Assembly: GCF_020026915.1 (NCBI RefSeq) | Contig: NZ_JAINUY010000002.1 | Coordinates: forward strand, 620,001-684,000 | Length of the DNA: 64,000 bases | Direction: 5' to 3' | Source: Flavobacterium potami | Lineage (GTDB): Bacteria > Bacteroidota > Bacteroidia > Flavobacteriales > Flavobacteriaceae | Shown: positions 15,508 to 24,531 of the stretch, piece after piece | How the letters are laid out: every line of letters begins with the position of its first letter | How positions within the stretch are numbered: the stretch's first letter is position 1 | Position numbers and translations under genes: made by a program | The notes under the pieces: generated by a model | The model's input: only the letters and a program-made list of their open reading frames with translations | What the model was told of the DNA's origin: nothing | The model's database searches: none

Positions 15508-16608
15508 TTAATCAATCAATTCAAACTCCAAAACTTCACTTTCAGTTCCATTAATAATAATAGACAATTGATGAATTCCAGTATGAAAAACACGAGTTGT
15601 AATCAATTTGAAAGACTGATTTCGTTCAATCTTGGTTAATTGATTCGGATGATAGATTTTCTCGCTGATTTTAAAGACTTTTTTAGCCAAATGACCTTTT
15701 GCTTTTTTGTAATGAACAGCATATTCTAAACGAACCGTTTTGGCTTCTTCGTTTTTATTATGTAAATGAAAATGAAATTGTAGATAATCTCCAATTTTTA
15801 CTTTTGGCGTTTTGATTTCGAAAGAAGAGAGTTCAATGTTGGTGCTTTCTAAGCCATAATGACTTAAGATTTCCGGATGTCCTTGTTTTAATAAAGTTCG
15901 GCAGCCGTGTTTGATAATTCCGTCGGTTTCTTTGCTGTGACCTTTCCATCTTGAAGCGATTTCGAGTACAATTTCTGGATTGTCTTTTACAATATCATTC
16001 AAATTATTGGCAACGCTTCTGCGTACATATTCTGAAGGATCATTTTTTAAATTTTCTAAAATCGGCAGAATAGAATTAGGGGCTTTTTTGAGGAACGGAA
16101 TCGCCATTGCCCAAGGTAATCTAGGTCTTGAACCTTCACTTGCTAAACGACGTACGTGATGGTTTTCATGCAAAGACCATTTTACCATTTCGTCAATCAT
16201 TTTTTCTTTGTATTTTAAAATAAAAGGACGAACGGCAAATTCACAACTTATAAATTGGGTTATAGAAACAAAAGCTTTTGCAGAAGTTTTAAAATCATCT
16301 AAGCCGTATGTTTCGATATAATCGGCAAAAAAGATATACTCTAAACCACCATTTGTAGATTTGTTTTCTTTTAAGTTTTTAATGATTTTATCAATTAAAG
16401 CAGTTGCTTCAGGAAAATTTTCTGGCATAAACTGATGTAAAACAACTGTCGTATGTTTCATTCGTTCCTTCCATTCTTTTTTCGCAAAATCGCCTTCGTA
16501 AATGGCATCAATGAATTTTTGTTTGTTGAATGAAGGATGTACTTCGGCAACAGCCTGACCAAATTTTTCGTAAAAAGAAACAGAGTAAATATCTTTAATT
16601 AATCCCAT
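15508..16608 (-). CDS. AlkC-like DNA alkylation repair glycosylase with Ig-like tail
   Basis: 366 residues from the ATG at 16608. The upstream TTG start of the longer frame lies inside a -7 box and is rejected. The N-terminal two thirds is an alpha-helical HEAT-like repeat (RSVANNLNDI, VRRLASEGSRPRLPWA), as in the AlkC/AlkD superfamily that excises alkylated bases such as 3-methyladenine without flipping them. The EGSRPRLPWA motif is typical of AlkC. From about residue 265 a beta-rich segment follows (KIGDYLQFHFHLHNKNEEAKTVRLEY), matching the Ig-like domain known in some AlkC proteins. It is divergent from nadC. Confidence 0.85.
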   Translation of the reverse strand: MGLIKDIYSVSFYEKFGQAVAEVHPSFNKQKFIDAIYEGDFAKKEWKERMKHTTVVLHQFMPENFPEATALIDKIIKNLKENKSTNGGLEYIFFADYIETYGLDDFKTSAKAFVSITQFISCEFAVRPFILKYKEKMIDEMVKWSLHENHHVRRLASEGSRPRLPWAMAIPFLKKAPNSILPILENLKNDPSEYVRRSVANNLNDIVKDNPEIVLEIASRWKGHSKETDGIIKHGCRTLLKQGHPEILSHYGLESTNIELSSFEIKTPKVKIGDYLQFHFHLHNKNEEAKTVRLEYAVHYKKAKGHLAKKVFKISEKIYHPNQLTKIERNQSFKLITTRVFHTGIHQLSIIINGTESEVLEFELID

Positions 16609-16629
16609 AATTTTTGCTTGATTGAACTT

Positions 16630-16637
16630 CAAAGGTA
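16630..16637 (-). promoter_or_regulatory. -7 box of the alkC-like gene
   Basis: Minus-strand TACCTTTG, full consensus, 21 bp upstream of the ATG at 16608. It overlaps the TTG that would otherwise extend the frame, which decides the start. The rest of the 269-bp divergent spacer is AT-rich with no gene visible. Confidence 0.55.
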
Positions 16638-16901
16638 TTTAATGTTTGTCGATTTTTCTACCATTAAAGCATTAAGTTTATTAAGATTTTGAGTTTAATT
16701 TTTCTTAATCAATAGATAGCTTAAAAGAATTTTAATGCTCATTGTTTCCTTAAAGTACTATTAATATCTTGAGCTTAATTTTCTTCATGTCTCAATGGTT
16801 AAAAAAGAAAATTTTAATGTTTTAAATAACTTTTCGCAGAAAGGAAACTTTCAAATCCATAAAATAAGTTCTAATTTAGCAGTATTATTAAAAATAGAAA
16901 A

Positions 16902-17759
16902 ATGATAAGCGAAGCTCAATTTCAAGCAGAATTAAAACTTTTAATTAGTAATGCCATTAGAGAAGATGTCGGGCCAGGCGATTATAGTTCGCTTGCTTGT
17001 ATTCCAGATACTGCTCATGGGCAGGCTAAGTTATTGGTAAAAGATCAAGGGATAATTGCTGGCGTTGAATTGGCAAAAATGATATTTGAACACGTCGATC
17101 CCAATTTGAAAGTGAAAACTTTTATTGAAGACGGAACGCATGTGGAATACGGAGAAGTCGTTTTTGAAGTTTCCGGAAGTTCTCAATCCATTTTAAAATC
17201 GGAAAGAGTGGTTTTAAACACCATGCAGCGTATGTCTGCAATTGCGACAAAAACGAACCATTTAATGGGGCTTTTAGAAGGAACAAGTGCAAAGATTTTA
17301 GATACGCGTAAAACAACTCCAAATTTTAGAGTGGCCGAAAAATGGGCTGTAAAAATTGGCGGAGGCGAAAATCACCGTTTTGCACTATACGATATGGTTA
17401 TGTTGAAGGACAATCATATTGATTTTGCAGGTGGAATTACGCTTGCCATCAAGAAAACAAAAGAATATTTAAAAGCCAATAATCTGGATTTGAAGATTAT
17501 TGTTGAAGCTAGAAACTTAGATGAAATTCGCGAAATTTTATTAAGCGATGGAGTTCATAGAATTCTGATTGATAATTTCAATTACGAAGATACCAAAACA
17601 GCTGTTGCTTTAATCGGTACAAAATGTCAGACAGAATCATCTGGGAATATCAGCGAAAAAACAGTCCGTGAATATGCTTTGTGTGGTGTTAATTATATTT
17701 CGTCTGGTGCTTTGACACATTCTGTTTATAATATGGATTTGAGTTTGAAAGCTTTTTAA
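16902..17759 (+). CDS. nadC: Nicotinate-nucleotide pyrophosphorylase (carboxylating)
   Basis: Quinolinate phosphoribosyltransferase of NAD synthesis: quinolinate plus PRPP gives nicotinate mononucleotide and CO2. 285 residues. Signature stretches seen are EDVGPGDYSS near the N-terminus, VVLNTMQRMSAIATKT, the active-site DTRKTTPNFRVAEKWAVKIGGG, MVMLKDNHI, IIVEARNLDE and ESSGNISEKTV. It is followed by the YihY-family gene with a 78-bp gap made of short AT-rich tandem words. Confidence 0.97.
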   Translation: MISEAQFQAELKLLISNAIREDVGPGDYSSLACIPDTAHGQAKLLVKDQGIIAGVELAKMIFEHVDPNLKVKTFIEDGTHVEYGEVVFEVSGSSQSILKSERVVLNTMQRMSAIATKTNHLMGLLEGTSAKILDTRKTTPNFRVAEKWAVKIGGGENHRFALYDMVMLKDNHIDFAGGITLAIKKTKEYLKANNLDLKIIVEARNLDEIREILLSDGVHRILIDNFNYEDTKTAVALIGTKCQTESSGNISEKTVREYALCGVNYISSGALTHSVYNMDLSLKAF

Positions 17760-17837
17760 ATTGTTAATTGTAAATTATCAATTGTAAATTGAGAATCTAA
17801 GAAGTCTAACGATCTAAAAGGTCTAAATTCTAAAAAT

Positions 17838-18761
17838 ATGTCGCAAGAGATAGAAGCTCGGATTGAGAAAATACCTGTGGTGCGCTCTTTAGCCCGACTT
17901 TTGAAGAAAATTACATTGCCTTGGCTGGAAGGATTTTCGCTGTATGATTTGCTTGAAATGTATACTTTAGGAATTCTTGAAGGGGCATTTTCGTATCATG
18001 CAAGTGCGGTTTCTTTTAGTTTTTTTATGGCATTGTTTCCTTTTGCGTTATTTATTCTAAACTTGATTCCGTTTATTCCTATTGATAATTTTCAAGAAGA
18101 TTTTCTGCAGTTTGTTCAGCAGAGCGTTCCACCCAATACTTTTGATGCGATTAGTAAAATCATTAGCGATATCTTAAATAATAGTCATTCTGGATTACTG
18201 TCTTCAGGATTTTTGCTTTCGATTTTCTTAATGGCAAATGGAATTAACGGAATTCTGAGTGGTTTCGAATCTTCTAAACATGTCTTTGACAAACGAGGTT
18301 TTTTTAGCCAATATTTGGTTGCATTGGCAATTTCGTTAGTAATGACGATTATTTTGTTCGTAACGGTTGCAACGATTGTTGTTTTTGAGGTTTTTATTCA
18401 AAAAACAATCATTCAGGATGTATTGAGTGATAGAATTCCGTTGATTATTTTAGGCAGATACCTATTCGTAATTCTAATGATTTTGATAACATCTTCAATA
18501 TTATTGCGTTATGGTACAAAACAGTATAATAAAGTGCCTTTTATTAGCATTGGATCGGTATTTACGACAATTTTAATTGTTATATCTTCGTTCTTTTTTG
18601 GGATTTGGGTTATAAAATTCTCAAAATATAACGAACTTTATGGTTCTATTGGGACATTATTAATTCTAATGTTCTACATTTGGATAAACTGTATGATTCT
18701 GCTTTTAGGGTTCGAATTGAATGCTTCTATCAGAAAATTAAAACAAAAAAAAAATAAATAG
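17838..18761 (+). CDS. YihY/BrkB family inner-membrane protein
   Basis: 307 residues with six predicted spans. The family hallmark SYHASAVSFSFFMALFPFALFIL is present at about residues 51-73, and later segments (GFLLSIFLMANGINGILSGF, TLLILMFYIWINCMILLLGFELNA) match the YihY architecture. These proteins were once called RNase BN in error; the true function is not established. It directly precedes the DUF2147 gene with 1 bp between stop and ATG. Confidence 0.93.
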   Translation: MSQEIEARIEKIPVVRSLARLLKKITLPWLEGFSLYDLLEMYTLGILEGAFSYHASAVSFSFFMALFPFALFILNLIPFIPIDNFQEDFLQFVQQSVPPNTFDAISKIISDILNNSHSGLLSSGFLLSIFLMANGINGILSGFESSKHVFDKRGFFSQYLVALAISLVMTIILFVTVATIVVFEVFIQKTIIQDVLSDRIPLIILGRYLFVILMILITSSILLRYGTKQYNKVPFISIGSVFTTILIVISSFFFGIWVIKFSKYNELYGSIGTLLILMFYIWINCMILLLGFELNASIRKLKQKKNK

Positions 18762-18762
18762 T

Positions 18763-19191
18763 ATGAAAAAATTGATGCTGACTATCGGAGTGTTCTTCTT
18801 TGCGCTAACCATGCAAAGCCAGAGTGTAATTGGAAAATGGAAAACAATCGATGATGAAACAGGTGAAGCAAAATCTGTCGTAGAGATCTACGAGAAATCA
18901 GGAAAATTATATGGTAAAGTGGTAGATATTCTTCGCGACAGTCATAAAAAAGATGTTTGTGTAAAATGTGATGGAGCTGAAAAAAACAAACCAATTTTAG
19001 GAATGGTTATCATGAATGGTCTTAAAAAGGACGGTTCAGAATATAACGGAGGAACAATTTTGGATCCAACAAGTGGTAAAAAATACAAATGTTATATTAC
19101 TTTAGAATCTGCCGATAAATTAAAACTTCGTGGTTATGTGGGAGTTTCTTTAATGGGAAGAACACAATACTGGACAAGAGTAAAAAATTAA
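18763..19191 (+). CDS. DUF2147 exported protein
   Basis: 142 residues with a signal peptide (MKKLMLTIGVFFFALTMQSQ). The mature part is the DUF2147 lipocalin-like module: VIGKWKTIDDETGEAKSVVEIYEK at the N-terminus, DPTSGKKYKCYITLESADKLKLRGYVG near the end, and a terminal SLMGRTQYWTRV. The central VCVKCDG holds a CVKC pair common in the family. Function unknown, probably periplasmic. Start codon 2 bp after the YihY stop and 11 bp before the metallo-beta-lactamase gene, so the three form an operon. Confidence 0.93.
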   Translation: MKKLMLTIGVFFFALTMQSQSVIGKWKTIDDETGEAKSVVEIYEKSGKLYGKVVDILRDSHKKDVCVKCDGAEKNKPILGMVIMNGLKKDGSEYNGGTILDPTSGKKYKCYITLESADKLKLRGYVGVSLMGRTQYWTRVKN

Positions 19192-19202
19192 TTAAAATAT
19201 AA

Positions 19203-19946
19203 ATGCGAAAATTAGCTTTGATAATTTTATTCTTAGTTATAGTTTTAAACAGCTTTGGACAATCTAAGAATTCGCCATTACAAATAAGTCATCTTACAGG
19301 TGACTTTTATGTTTATAAGACTTTTAGCAATTATAAAGGAGTAAAGATTTCTGCCAATGCCATGTATGTGGTTACTAATAAAGGCGTTATTCTTTTTGAT
19401 GCTCCATGGGATAAAACACAGTTTCAGCCTTTGTTAGATAGCATAAAATTAAAGCATAATAAAGAAGTTGTTATGCTTTTTGGAACGCATTCGCATGAAG
19501 ATCGTGCTGGCGGATTTGATTTTTATAAAAAAAAAGGAATCAAAACGTATTCTATAAAACTGACAGATGATATTCTGAAAAAGAACAATGAGCCTAGATC
19601 TGAATTTATAATTCCGAATGACTCCATTTTTACAGTCGGACAATACAAATTTGAAGTGTATTATCCAGGAAAAGGACATGCTCCAGATAATATTGTAGTT
19701 TGGTTTGCAAAAGAGAAAATTCTTTACGGAGGTTGTTTTGTAAAGAGCATAGAAGCAATAAACTTAGGTAATTTAGGAGATGCTGATGTGAAAGAATGGA
19801 AGAAGTCAATTGCTAAAGTGGAGGCTAAATTTCAAAAACCAAAGTATATTATTCCAGGACATGATGGAGGAAATACAAATAAATCTTTAAATCATACCTT
19901 AAAATTGGTCAATGCTTATTTGGCCAAATCATCTGAGGAAAAGTAA
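19203..19946 (+). CDS. bla: Subclass B1 metallo-beta-lactamase
   Basis: 247 residues with a signal peptide ending SFG-QS. The B1 zinc site is complete: THSHEDRAGG (HxHxD), the third His in GKGHAPDNIVVW, Cys in YGGCFVKS and the last His in PGHDGG. The DAPWDKTQ segment before the first motif is typical of B1 enzymes such as the chromosomal JOHN, IND and BlaB types of flavobacteria. It should hydrolyse penicillins, cephalosporins and carbapenems in the periplasm. It is the last gene of the YihY-DUF2147 run, with no sign of a cassette or insertion sequence, so it looks resident. Confidence 0.93.
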   Translation: MRKLALIILFLVIVLNSFGQSKNSPLQISHLTGDFYVYKTFSNYKGVKISANAMYVVTNKGVILFDAPWDKTQFQPLLDSIKLKHNKEVVMLFGTHSHEDRAGGFDFYKKKGIKTYSIKLTDDILKKNNEPRSEFIIPNDSIFTVGQYKFEVYYPGKGHAPDNIVVWFAKEKILYGGCFVKSIEAINLGNLGDADVKEWKKSIAKVEAKFQKPKYIIPGHDGGNTNKSLNHTLKLVNAYLAKSSEEK

Positions 19947-19969
19947 TTTTCCTGTAATAAAAGAATTGC

Positions 19970-22420
19970 ATGTTTTTCATCGAAGTCATTTTACCGCTTT
20001 CTTTAGCCAAGACATTTACATACCGAATTTCTGAAGCCGAATACCATTTCATTAAAAAAGGAATGCGTGTTGCGGTGCCATTTGGGAAAAGTAAAATATA
20101 CACAGCTCTTGTTTTGGATGTTCATGAAAATGCACCAACACTTTATGAGGCTAAAGAAATTCACCAGATTTTAGATGAAAAAACAATTGCAACCGAAATA
20201 CAGATTAAACACTGGCTTTGGATTGCTAATTATTATATGTGCGGAATCGGTGATGTATATCGCGGCGCTTTTCCAAGCGGATTATTATTGGAAAGTGAAA
20301 CCATTATTTCGCATAAACCTGATGTTGTTGTTAATGACAGCGAACTTTCAGACGATGAATTTCTGATTTATGAAGCTTTGCATCATCAGAGTTCTTTGAA
20401 GGTACAAGAAATTGTATCGATTTTGAACAAAAAAAACATACTTCCAACACTTCAAAAATTAATTGCCAGAGATGTTATTTTTTTGGAAGAAGAGATAAAA
20501 GAAAACTACAAACCAAAATTAGTTCGATATGTGAAATTACATTCTCAATACGAAACGGATAATGGTTTGCAGGAATTGCTTGAGGTCTTGAAAAGCGCCA
20601 ATAAGCAAAAAGAAATTGTTTTGACTTATTTTCAATTAAGTGCTTCTGAGAAGAAGCCAATTACGGTAAAAAATCTGACTGAAGCATCCAATTCGACTTC
20701 AACAACTGTAAAAGCTTTAATTGAAAAAGAAATCTTTGAAGAATATTTTTTGCAGCACGACAGAGTGACTTTTGAAGGAAAAAAATCAGAAAAAGAACTT
20801 CAGTTGAGTAAAGCACAGGAAGCTGCTTTTGTTTCAATAAAAAACAGTTTGTTAGAAAAAGAAGTCTGTCTTCTTCACGGTGTAACTTCAAGTGGGAAAA
20901 CAGAAATCTATATCAAATTGATTGAAGAATATTTGCAGACAGGAAGACAGGTTTTGTATCTGCTTCCAGAAATTGCACTTACTACTCAATTGGTTTCTCG
21001 TTTGCGTCTTCATTTTGGAGATAAGGTAGCAGTATTTCATTCTAAATACAGTAACAACGAAAGAGTTGAAGTTTGGAAACAAACACTTGAAAATTCAGAA
21101 AAAGCGCAAATTGTAATAGGAGCGAGGTCTGCTCTGTTTTTGCCATTTAATGATTTAGGATTGCTGATTGTTGATGAAGAACACGAACAGACTTTTAAAC
21201 AAACAGATCCAGCACCAAGATATCATGCTAGAGATGCTGCCATAGTTTTGGCTAATTTTCATAAAGCGAAAGTATTATTGGGTTCTGCAACTCCAAGTAT
21301 TGAAACTTATTTTAATGCGAAAGCAGATAAATACGGTTTGGTGACACTTTCAGAACGCTATAAAAATGTGAGAATGCCTGAAGTTCTTCTGGTTGATTTG
21401 AAAGACAAGCATTTCAGAAAAAGAATGACAGGACACTTTAGCGATATTTTGATTGAAGAAATTGCTGAAGCGTTGTCTCTCGGCGAACAAATAATTTTGT
21501 TTCAAAACAGACGCGGATATTCTCCTATAATAGAATGTCTAACTTGTGGTCACGTTCCGCATTGTCAGCAGTGCGATGTGAGTTTGACTTACCATAAACA
21601 TAAAAACCAATTACGTTGCCATTATTGTGGTTATTCTATTGCAAAACCAACAAATTGCCATAGCTGTTCCAGTATAGATTTAACAACAAAAGGATTTGGA
21701 ACAGAACAAATAGAACAAGAGCTGATTTCTTTGTTTCCAAAAGCAAAAACAGCTCGTATGGATCAGGATACTACAAGAGGTAAATTTGGGTTTGAAAAGA
21801 TAATCGATACTTTCAAAAATCGTGAAATTGACATTTTGGTAGGAACGCAAATGCTTGCCAAAGGTTTGGACTTTAATAATGTAAGTCTGGTCGGGATTAT
21901 GAATGCTGATAATATGCTGCATCATCCTGATTTTCGAGCTTTTGAACGTAGTTTTCAAATGATGACACAAGTAGCAGGAAGAGCAGGAAGATCAGAAAAA
22001 CAAGGAAAAGTTGTAATTCAGACCTATAACCCCAATCATAATACCATTCAGCAAGTTACAGACCATAATTATATAAGTATGTATAAGGAGCAATTGTATG
22101 ATAGACAGATTTATAAATACCCACCTTATTTCAGAATTATCAAACTTACTTTAAAGCATAAAGATTACGATAAATTGAAAGAAGGATCAATGTGGTTGTA
22201 TCAGGTTTTAAGCCAAAATCTGGGAATGCCAGTTTTAGGACCGGAAGAACCGGCTATAAGCAGAATACGAAATGAATATATAAGGACTATCTTGATTAAG
22301 ATTCCGCAAAACCTGCATTTAGGAAACACAAAAAAAACTATTCAGAAGATGTTGAATAGTTTTGAGGCTGTGGCTCAATACAGAGCTATAAAAGTTATTG
22401 TTAATGTAGACTTCTATTAA
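19970..22420 (+). CDS. priA: Primosomal protein N' (replication restart helicase PriA)
   Basis: 816 residues. The N-terminal 3'-end binding domain starts FFIEVILPLSLAKTFTYRI. Helicase motifs follow: HGVTSSGKTEIY (Walker A, Lys310), VDEEHEQTFKQ (Walker B, 401-), LLGSATPS, and RAGRSEKQGKV. The zinc-binding module is clear, with CLTCGHVPHCQQCD, RCHYCG and NCHSC giving eight cysteines. It reloads the replisome at stalled forks. Its stop overlaps the stop of the convergent LytTR gene by 4 bp. Confidence 0.97.
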   Translation: MFFIEVILPLSLAKTFTYRISEAEYHFIKKGMRVAVPFGKSKIYTALVLDVHENAPTLYEAKEIHQILDEKTIATEIQIKHWLWIANYYMCGIGDVYRGAFPSGLLLESETIISHKPDVVVNDSELSDDEFLIYEALHHQSSLKVQEIVSILNKKNILPTLQKLIARDVIFLEEEIKENYKPKLVRYVKLHSQYETDNGLQELLEVLKSANKQKEIVLTYFQLSASEKKPITVKNLTEASNSTSTTVKALIEKEIFEEYFLQHDRVTFEGKKSEKELQLSKAQEAAFVSIKNSLLEKEVCLLHGVTSSGKTEIYIKLIEEYLQTGRQVLYLLPEIALTTQLVSRLRLHFGDKVAVFHSKYSNNERVEVWKQTLENSEKAQIVIGARSALFLPFNDLGLLIVDEEHEQTFKQTDPAPRYHARDAAIVLANFHKAKVLLGSATPSIETYFNAKADKYGLVTLSERYKNVRMPEVLLVDLKDKHFRKRMTGHFSDILIEEIAEALSLGEQIILFQNRRGYSPIIECLTCGHVPHCQQCDVSLTYHKHKNQLRCHYCGYSIAKPTNCHSCSSIDLTTKGFGTEQIEQELISLFPKAKTARMDQDTTRGKFGFEKIIDTFKNREIDILVGTQMLAKGLDFNNVSLVGIMNADNMLHHPDFRAFERSFQMMTQVAGRAGRSEKQGKVVIQTYNPNHNTIQQVTDHNYISMYKEQLYDRQIYKYPPYFRIIKLTLKHKDYDKLKEGSMWLYQVLSQNLGMPVLGPEEPAISRIRNEYIRTILIKIPQNLHLGNTKKTIQKMLNSFEAVAQYRAIKVIVNVDFY

Positions 22421-23115
22421 GAAGGAGTAGAAAGAGCTTTAACAAGATCTTCTTTTTTATTGCGGCTTAAAGGTATTTTTGTAATACCGATTTCAGCAAA
22501 TTTACTGTTAAAACGTTCTACCTTATCTATATTAATAATGTATGATTTGTGTACACGAATAAATTTATCTTTTGATAGATCATTTTCAAATGACTTCATT
22601 GTAGAAAGAACCAAGTTACTGTCGTCTTCTGTAACGACTCTCACATAATCACCAAAAGCTTCAATCCATTTGATTTTTGAAGTGAATATTTTAAGTTTTT
22701 TAAGGTTACTTTTAATGAAGATATGTTCGCCTTCTTCTTCTTTAATGTCTTTTTTAAGAAGATGCATGTCAATTGCTCTCTTGACAGAAGCGTTAAAACG
22801 ATCAACTGCAATAGGTTTTTGCAGATAATCTGTTGCATCGTAATCAAAAGCCTTTAAAGCATATTCTGCTTTAGAAGTAATAAATATAATCTGAGGTTTA
22901 GATTTTAGTCCGTCCAGGAAATCAAAACCATTGATAACTGGCATTTCAATATCAAGAAATATTAAATCGATATTGTTTAAGGAAATACAGCTTTTAGCTT
23001 CAATTGCATTAGAAAAGTCTCCGATTAAATGCAATCCAGGGTGATTATTTACCAGCTTGGCAATAATCGTCCTTTGTATAGAACTATCATCTACAACAAC
23101 ACAGTTTAGTTTCAT
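22417..23115 (-). CDS. LytTR-type response regulator
   Basis: 232 residues. The receiver domain (1-120) has VVVDDSS for the acidic pocket, phospho-acceptor Asp55 in LIFLDIEMP and the ITSKAEYALKAFDYDATDYLQKPI output face. The C-terminal LytTR DNA-binding domain (about 135-230) shows IFIKSNLKKLKIF, IKWIEAFGDYVRV and FIRVHKSYIIN. No histidine kinase is adjacent; the partner LytS-like kinase must lie elsewhere. It converges on priA. Confidence 0.95.
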   Translation of the reverse strand: MKLNCVVVDDSSIQRTIIAKLVNNHPGLHLIGDFSNAIEAKSCISLNNIDLIFLDIEMPVINGFDFLDGLKSKPQIIFITSKAEYALKAFDYDATDYLQKPIAVDRFNASVKRAIDMHLLKKDIKEEEGEHIFIKSNLKKLKIFTSKIKWIEAFGDYVRVVTEDDSNLVLSTMKSFENDLSKDKFIRVHKSYIINIDKVERFNSKFAEIGITKIPLSRNKKEDLVKALSTPS

Positions 23116-23229
23116 AACTTAAAATTTAGAATAAATTCAGGATAGCAGTAGTAAAAGTAATGGTTTTTTTGGAAAAAAAACTAAGGTCGACGTATATTTT
23201 TTGCATTATGACGAATAAAAGGAAAAATA

Positions 23230-23261
23230 TGTTGTTTATTTAAAATTAATGATTACTTTTG
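23230..23261 (+). promoter_or_regulatory. Promoter of the rpsF-rpsR-rplI operon
   Basis: TGTTG at 23230-23234, a 19-nt spacer, then TACTTTTG (23254-23261) followed by C. Both parts match the Bacteroidota sigma-A elements with ideal spacing. The ATG of rpsF is 31 bp downstream. Confidence 0.75.
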
Positions 23262-23292
23262 CACCCAATTTTAACAAATAAATATTGTATTT

Positions 23293-23634
23293 ATGAATCA
23301 TTATGAAACTGTTTTCATTTTAAATCCCGTTTTGTCTGAAGTTCAGGTGAAGGAAACAGTAACGAAATTTGAAGAATTTCTTACTAGTAGAGGAGCTGAA
23401 ATGGTATCGAAAGAGGATTGGGGTCTTAAAAAAATGGCTTACGAAATCCAAAACAAAAAAAGTGGTTTTTACCATTTATTCGAATTCAAAGTAGCTGGAG
23501 AAGTTCTTGTAGCTTTTGAAACTGAATTTAGACGTGACGAAAGAGTTATGCGTTTCTTAACTGTAAGTTTAGATAAACATGCTATTTCATGGGCGGAAAG
23601 AAGAAGAGCTAAATTAAAATCTACTAAAGCGTAA
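23293..23634 (+). CDS. rpsF: 30S ribosomal protein S6
   Basis: 113 residues, the family's usual length. The start [15 protein letters not shown] and the core [28 protein letters not shown] are the S6 fold, and [19 protein letters not shown] is the S18-contacting strand. It binds S18 in the small-subunit platform. It heads the classical rpsF-rpsR-rplI operon, with rpsR 5 bp downstream. No Shine-Dalgarno site precedes it, as expected in this phylum. Confidence 0.98.
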   Translation: MNHYETVFILNPVLSEVQVKETVTKFEEFLTSRGAEMVSKEDWGLKKMAYEIQNKKSGFYHLFEFKVAGEVLVAFETEFRRDERVMRFLTVSLDKHAISWAERRRAKLKSTKA

Positions 23635-23639
23635 TTATT

Positions 23640-23936
23640 ATGTCTACAATTGAGCAATCTGCAAAAGGAAAAAAAGACGGAGATATCAGATATTTAACGC
23701 CTTTAAACATTGAAACTAACAAAACTAAAAAGTATTGCCGTTTCAAAAAATCTGGAATCAAATACATCGATTATAAAGATGCTGATTTCTTATTGAAATT
23801 CGTTAATGAGCAAGGAAAAATTCTTCCTCGTCGTTTAACTGGAACTTCATTAAAATACCAAAGAAAAGTTTCTGTAGCTGTAAAAAGAGCTCGTCACTTA
23901 GCTTTAATGCCATACGTGGCCGATTTATTAAAATAG
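23640..23936 (+). CDS. rpsR: 30S ribosomal protein S18
   Basis: 98 residues with the S18 core [78 protein letters not shown] (read in pieces: [33 protein letters not shown]). It forms a heterodimer with S6. The gap to rplI is 68 bp and contains a small hairpin (GGTTTCTG and CAGAACC arms). Confidence 0.98.
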
Positions 23937-24004
23937 TATAAAAACTCTAGTCGCTGGTTTCTGTTGAAGCAGAACCTAACTTCTAAAATTATAAGGACAA
24001 CAAC

Positions 24005-24445
24005 ATGGAAATTATTTTAAAACAAGACGTACAAAACTTAGGATTTAAAGATGATGTAGTATCTGTAAAACCTGGTTACGGTCGTAACTTTTTAATCCCT
24101 CAAGGTTTTGCTACTTTAGCAACTCCTTCTGCTAAAAAAGTTTTAGCTGAAAATTTAAAACAAAGAGCTCACAAAGAAGCTAAAGTTGTTGCTGATGCAA
24201 AAGCAACTGCTGAAACTTTAAAAGCTCTTGAAATTAAAATTACTGCTAAAGCTGGTGGAGAAAAACTTTTTGGTTCTGTTACTAATATTGATATTGCTGA
24301 GGCATTAGAAAAATCAGGTAACGCTATCGATAGAAAATTCATCACTAGTGGTATCGTAAAACGTACAGGAAAATACAATGCAAGCATCCGTTTACATAGA
24401 GATGTTATCGTTGAATTACCATACGAAATTGTTGCTGAAAAGTAA
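24005..24445 (+). CDS. rplI: 50S ribosomal protein L9
   Basis: 146 residues. The N-terminal domain starts MEIILKQDVQNLGFKDDVVSVKPGYGRNFLIPQGFATLAT, the strongest L9 signature, followed by the long connecting helix and the C-terminal domain (SIRLHRDVIVELPYEIV). An AAGGA at 23993-23997, seven bases before the ATG, is one of the few Shine-Dalgarno-like sites in this window. A strong terminator follows. Confidence 0.98.
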   Translation: MEIILKQDVQNLGFKDDVVSVKPGYGRNFLIPQGFATLATPSAKKVLAENLKQRAHKEAKVVADAKATAETLKALEIKITAKAGGEKLFGSVTNIDIAEALEKSGNAIDRKFITSGIVKRTGKYNASIRLHRDVIVELPYEIVAEK

Positions 24446-24463
24446 TAGTTTGAAAAAGTATAC

Positions 24464-24491
24464 AAAAATCCCGATGTAAATCGGGATTTTT
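24464..24491 (+). terminator. rplI operon terminator
   Basis: Stem AAAAATCCCGAT / ATCGGGATTTTT around GTAA, followed by an unbroken T run. It closes the ribosomal protein operon 18 bp after the rplI stop. Confidence 0.9.
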
Positions 24492-24531
24492 TTTTGAAAT
24501 AAAATAAAAGTTAATAAAAGGTTTATTTGAA

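Noticed and set aside
16609..16632. Eight-residue extension of the AlkC-like protein
   Set aside because: The TTG start lies inside the TACCTTTG promoter box, so it would precede the transcript start.
19203..19946. Metallo-beta-lactamase as a recently acquired cassette
   Set aside because: No attC-like site, integrase, insertion sequence or change in base composition is visible nearby; the gene is tightly spaced with its neighbours.
23937..24004. Hairpin between rpsR and rplI as a riboswitch or L9 autoregulatory element
   Set aside because: The stem is short with a bulge and I know no such element; noted only as a spacer feature.
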